Shown one piece after another: positions 58,801 through 64,000 of a stretch of 64,000 bases of DNA; the stretch's first letter is position 1; each line of letters opens with the position of its first letter. Source of the stretch: Rhea pennata. Lineage: Eukaryota > Chordata > Aves > Rheiformes > Rheidae. The notes under the pieces were generated by a model, which worked only from the letters and a program-made list of their open reading frames with translations, was not told the DNA's origin and made no database searches. The position numbers and the translations under genes were made by a program. The stretch is taken from contig NC_084702.1 in NCBI RefSeq assembly GCF_028389875.1, forward strand, positions 54,780,053 through 54,844,052, written 5' to 3'.

Positions 58801-61800
58801 TATTTTAAAAATGGGAAAAAAATCTCACCATGTGTAACCTTTTCCAGATGAAGGCTAAACATGGTATCTGTGAGTGATAAAGGAAATCAATCTGATGGTG
58901 GTGGGGTTTTGCAACATCTTTCTCACAGCATTAGTTTTAGGAGATCTAAGTACTATTTCAAGGTGTTCTGAGAGGGTAGATTTCAGGAAAAGTATTCTAA
59001 AACCACTGCCTGCTATATGTGTACCTATTACCTGAGCAAAGTAACAGAAATGGTGTAGTTTAGAAACTCTGCTTTGGATCCTCTTGATTCTGTCTCACAA
59101 AATCTACACCTCTCTTCATTTAATCACATTCAAAAAATCATTTCTTTTACAATAATCATAAAATCGCAAGTTCACAGTAGTAATTCAAATTACCTGTTTT
59201 AATATTTCATTACTTTCTGTCCCGTCTCTTCTTTTTTATGTTGTCTGAAAGACCTTAAAATCTGATTTTTATTTGCTCTTGCAGAGCAGCAAGCATGTTG
59301 TCAGCATTAAACAAACAGTTATGATAACTATATTTAAAAAGCATGGCCTTAAGCAAACCACCTAATTCTCCTATAGCATTTTTTTGCCTTTTCTATCCTT
59401 GTTTGTCAAAGCAAAACACATATTTTTTTGTCAAGATGTGCTTACGATCCATTGTGCATTGTGGTGCATTCCCTAATGAATACATAAATTTAGTTAATGT
59501 GTTTTGGATAAAACTCCAGAAAGCAGATTGCAGAAAATGATTCTATGTACTTATAGTATCAAAAACTTCAATTTAAGTATGCTTAAATAATTCTCCAATT
59601 ACAAGTTGCTAAAGGAATGATTTGCAGCTTTACAGCAAGTTACAGTGAAACCTCACACCGTAGTTCCCGAAACACTACCCCGTATTGCAAGGTGCTGAAT
59701 TCCCCGATCCTTACTGAAAAGAAGAAGCGAGGATGTTCAGCAGCTTGCCTGATGGGGGCCTCTGCTGCCGCCAAACCGGGAAAGTGCTACTTGAAGAGGC
59801 AATTTTTCAAGTTAGTACCTAAAGAAGACTTACTGTCTTTGTCTCCACAACCAATGTCCATTGCTCAAGCATTTCACGTAGGCTGTGGTTCCCAAGGCAA
59901 GACCTTCTCAAAATGGCAAATGTTTCTAAAAGATGCCCAGCTTTTGATTTGGAATGGCAACCTCGACATTTAAGTGTACAAATGCTGCTTATACAATTGC
60001 CAGTTAGAACACAAAAACAAATTAAGTGCAGATGATTTACATAAGACTCCTGTGCTAATTCTTCCAGGACATTGATTCTATAAACCCACCACGGGTGAGT
60101 TGTCCCATCTGCCTTATTTTAATACATCAGAGGTTTGGGGATTGTTCCAAAGCTACATACGTGGTGTAAAATAGTTCTTTGCTGCTGAATAGGAACTCTG
60201 TATCTCAATATTTGTTCCTCTCTTGTAGTCCCCCTGCTTTTAGGAATAGATTAGCCTAAAATAAACACAGCAGTTCATGCCAAATCTTTATCTACATCGT
60301 ATGAGAGGAAAAAAATTCTCATCTTAGAAGTCTAATTCTGAGACTAGAAAATAACAAAACATAAGAATTTCTGATAGTCCTTGACAATAAATAAATGTAA
60401 AACTCTTCCCTTTTCAGCATTACATTTTACAGAATTAATAGAGTAGTGCTTATCATTTGAAATGAGTCATACTTATAGAATGCAATGAATTATCTGAAAC
60501 CATCTAGTATGAAAATACTAACAATAAACCTTTTGTATTATGCCCGTTTATGAAGAATCACATGAAGAGCTGGCTTTTTCCAGCTTCTAGCCTCAGCCGT
60601 TAGCCACTTCCTTTGTTGTGTTGCACCCATCAAATAAAAAGATATTGCAATAGCTCTGCTTCTTTTGCATCCAGACTGTCTGTATAACCTTGAAGAAGCC
60701 AATTTTTTATTCTTTCCGTTTCCCTGTCTGCTTTGATTTTCTTCAGACAGGTCCAACACACCAGCACACGAGGGAGCGGGCTTTGCACCCTGCCCCCTTC
60801 TGATGCGCGTAAGCGCTCAAGGCCATCCCCACGGAGCACAAGCTGGACCAGTCCTGCGGCTCCCACCCTCTGAACCCGCGTTCCGCATCGGGTTACTCTG
60901 CACTCCCATCCGTGTCTGATCTGCTGAGACTTGTCAGCTGGAGGTAGTTAACATAATGTTCCTCATCCAAGTGCTTGAAACTATCTCACATACCCAACTG
61001 AACACAGGCAAGGAAAGAAAATGTGGAGCCTCTCTGTGCTTGCAGGAAAAAGCATGAAATTATTGTTTTTTTTTTAGTATTCCTGCCACAGATGTAAATT
61101 TCAACAGTCGGTATTTGTTGTGCTTTGTAGGCAAATCATTTGTTAAACCAAGCTGATCTTTTCCCAGAGATTTAAAGAAAATAGGAATATTTGAACTATA
61201 GTTGCTTTTACTTAATTAGAGCATTTTGAGATATTCCTTTTTTATTTCTACATTTTTTTTTCTATTTTAAAGCATAGGTTTGCCCTTTTGGGTCTCAGCT
61301 GATATAGATCTGACTTTTGTGAAATCAAACCAAGGATATATGCAAGGAAGAAGGGGGGATTCTGAAGAGCAACCTTTGTGACATAGCTATACATTTTAAC
61401 ACAAAATGTCTATACTTCTGCTAAATTTCTACATTGATAAAGCTTTTTTTCATGCAAAAGATTTAGCTGTTGAAGTATTTCACTATATCACTTGGCGCTA
61501 AGACTCAGTACCTGAATTATAACCAAAACAGCCACTGTGTATTAGCAATATTGTGCAACTGTTTTGTGAGGAGGGAAATGAAAAATAACGTACTCAATTT
61601 GAAACTACGGGAGAACTAAATGTCAGTACAAGAGAGGTAAATTGGAATTGAACCAGGACAACAAGAACTTAATTTCGTGTTACTGCCAAAAGTGCTAATG
61701 AGTTTTAGTAATACCTACAGATTTGGAGTCTCTTATCACCATGCCTGATCATGACTCCCTGCTTTGAGGGATAACCTGTTATTACTAAGTTACCAGTAAT

Positions 61801-62099
61801 AAGGCTTAAGTAACTTGTCAGCCACTGAATAAAAAGCTGTTGTAACTGTCAAGGAGTTTTACAAGCAGCTGCATAAAGCAGTGGGCTTATTTAACTGTGG
61901 GAGTACATTCGCAGAGAAAGATTCAAAGATATGTGTGTGTCATCATCTCTTCACTACGGAGTGGCAGTAAATAGTCTTAGAAAAGCATAGAGTAATGAAA
62001 CTTCACAGTACCTTCTCTTTGTCTTGAGTTGTTTATTAGTTTCAGGTATGATGCAACTTTTTGACAGCATCTAAATTCAAACTAAATTCAAATATTTTT

Positions 62100-62100
<1 letters not shown>

Positions 62101-62131
<31 letters not shown>

Positions 62132-62143
62132 TATATATACACA
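62101..62143. repeat. AT/AC microsatellite
   Basis: AT repeats passing into ACACAC, then ATATAT and ACACA. Confidence 0.95.
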
Positions 62144-62329
62144 TCATTTCACGCTTTAAGGAAGATACTTCAGAGTATCGCTCAGTGTTGGTTCTGCATT
62201 TACCTTGCAGGGCAAGGGTATCTTTGTGTTCCCTTCCCTTTCTTCGGTTTGCGTATGCGTGAAAGAACAGTTACAAGCTGGCTTTAGCTGAGGGAATTAT
62301 TTACATGAGTATTTAATTAGGAATAACAA

Positions 62330-62490
62330 GATGAAATTAAGAAAAGGAAATTTTAGGATGAATGTCAGGAAAACCTTCTTGACAGCAAGACATTTTAAAT
62401 TGTGAAACAGTCTCCTAAAGGAAATGGTGGAAACTGCACTGCTTAGGACGTTTAAAGGAGTCCGGACAAAACATTGGAAACTATAAAGTA
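62330..62490 (+). mobile_element. Old, degraded CR1 LINE 3' fragment
   Basis: The order of words matches the conserved stretch just upstream of the CR1 3' end: TTTTAGGATGAATGTCAGGA, then AACCTTCTTGACAG, then GAAATGGTGGAAACTGCACTG, then TTTAAAGGAGTCCGGAC. Divergence is high, so this is an ancient insertion lacking the tail. The boundaries are approximate. An A17 run follows at 62528-62544 but is not clearly part of the element. Confidence 0.7.
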
Positions 62491-62527
62491 GGAAACAAGC
62501 AGCACATGAAGAAAAAAGACATGGAAC

Positions 62528-62544
62528 AAAAAAAAAAAAAAAAA
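62528..62544. repeat. A17 homopolymer
   Basis: A run 40 bp beyond the old CR1 fragment; connection to it uncertain. Confidence 0.9.
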
Positions 62545-64000
62545 CCACTTGTCTTGTCCTAATTTTCATTGTATGGCTCTTCAGTAGCTCAATACTGCAA
62601 GCTGATATCAAACCAGCATTATGACAACCCATAACAGTGTGGACAAGTGAATGAATTCTCTGTAACTGTTTTACAACTACCACACAGTTGGGATTAGTGG
62701 GACTACAAAAACATGAATCAGGCCACTTCTAATATTTGTTGCCAGTGGAAGTGGACATATATCCCTTCTAATGCTGGTAGAACTGCCCGTCCACAGAAGT
62801 ACAGGACAGTTGCAGTCTCTTTTCACTACTGTGAGAATGATGAAAAAAAATGTTATGTTACAACTTTTCAATTACATTATTTGGGATTACAGGAATCTGT
62901 GTAATGTCATGGTACTTTGCTTGAAATCAGCTTTCTTCTGTGAGGATTACAGGCAGTGAAAGTTAACTTCAAGAAAAGTTTAAATATACAAAAGCTTGGT
63001 AAAACTGATGATAAAAAGAAGTGTTTCTGTCTCTGACCCTGGCTCCTAACTGAACTTTTGGGGCTTCTCAAGAGCACCTAGTCTAGAAAACAGCAAAGCT
63101 GTGAGCTGCTTTCTTGAACTAGAATTGGTGTGGCACGGAGAATGCAAAGGGACAGAGACCCTGAGACCCCTGGGCAGGAACATTCCCCTTTCGGGAAAAA
63201 AGCAGAGCTGGGCTGGTGCTGTAAGGATGTTATGCGCCTTCCTCCTTGGTTTCCAAACTCCCAGGGAAAGTACAAAACTACAGGAGTTGACCAGCACTCC
63301 CTAGCAAACCAGCATTTGCCTACGTACTATAAAAAACACGGCTGTTCCTCTGTGAATTGTTGGGCGTTCATGGGTTGTTGGTGGGAGTGTATGGTTATTT
63401 TTTCTCATGGATGTGTTGTACAATATGTCAGTGGTTATCTAAATGTGACCCCTAGTGTTCAACTTGGGTGGCAATAGTTTACAAAAATTAAAGGCATTCC
63501 TAGACTTCCCTTAGGAGGTAATCCATCTTCACTGGTTATCCTCATATGCTATCCAAATGAATTTGTATTAAGTTGTTCTGGCTTATGGAGGGAAAATTGT
63601 TGAAGACATTCTGTGTTCAAGATATAAAACACTGAAGAATCATGTCAGGATTTTAGGGATAGTTTTTACTGCCTGAGAACAATCTCCATCATAAAGTTTT
63701 ACTCCAGCATTATCTCATCCACAGAAAAAGTTAAGCAATGAAGTTGATAATAGTAGAGCATCAGTGGAAACAGTCACGCTCTGCTGTGCATCGCATTACA
63801 AGGACAGTGATGAAAGACTGTATTGTACTATGGCTGATAGAAGAAATTGGAGCTGGGAGTTTTTATTGTTTCATTCCTGATTCTGCTACTAATTTCCTGG
63901 TGTGCTTTTGAACAAGTCATTTAACCTCTCTGTTCTTTTATTTCCATCTTGACCAAATGTAGAGATACATTTTTTTATCTGAGGGTTGAGAGATTTAACA

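Larger units (their letters stand above)
48542..64000. other. Gene-poor DNA to the right edge
   Basis: Mixed composition, GC-richer between about 56.8 and 58.6 kb. Apart from microsatellites, the CR1 fragment at 62.3 kb and the chance-sized open frames discussed in the findings, nothing is recognised. Confidence 0.55.

Noticed and set aside
62297..62683. 128-codon minus-strand frame
   Set aside because: It starts at a non-ATG codon and runs antisense through the old CR1 fragment and the A17 run, producing a Phe-rich low-complexity peptide.

Overview
The window looks like a stretch of bird nuclear genome, most likely from the sex-chromosome Z segment that corresponds to human 5q13. Three things point there. 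The one clear gene is split by GT-AG introns and encodes an ortholog of vertebrate ZNF366 (DC-SCRIPT). The two recognisable transposon remnants carry CR1 retrotransposon sequence, the hallmark repeat of birds and reptiles. Interspersed repeats are otherwise very sparse, as is typical of birds. Chromosome Z is inferred from the known location of chicken ZNF366, not seen in the sequence. No bacterial, viral, CRISPR, rRNA or functional tRNA feature was found.

Layout. Positions 1-14.4 kb are AT-rich sequence downstream of ZNF366, interrupted by one CpG-dense island at about 5.6-6.07 kb. From 14,518 to 27,501 the minus strand carries the complete ZNF366 coding sequence in four coding exons (26203-27501, 23834-24025, 17702-17876, 14518-15053). 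The joins keep frame and give 733 codons plus a stop. From 27.5 to 45.6 kb there is no recognisable protein gene; this is probably ZNF366 intron 1 or upstream DNA, and it contains a tRNA-headed SINE with a CR1 tail at 34.3 kb. A second CpG island lies at 45.64-45.84 kb. It is followed on the plus strand by exon-like segments that can be spliced in silico to an unrecognised 81-codon ORF with a mitochondrial-presequence-like start. This is the best candidate for something undescribed, but no transcript evidence is available here. From 48.6 to 64 kb the sequence is again gene-poor, with microsatellites and an old CR1 fragment at 62.3 kb.

Function. ZNF366 is a nuclear C2H2 zinc-finger co-regulator known in mammals from dendritic cells and from steroid-receptor repression. 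The avian copy keeps 11 fingers, two CtBP-type PxDLS motifs and a C-terminal LxxLL motif. No other confidently named gene is present, so most of the window should be read as intronic and intergenic DNA that may hold its regulatory elements.
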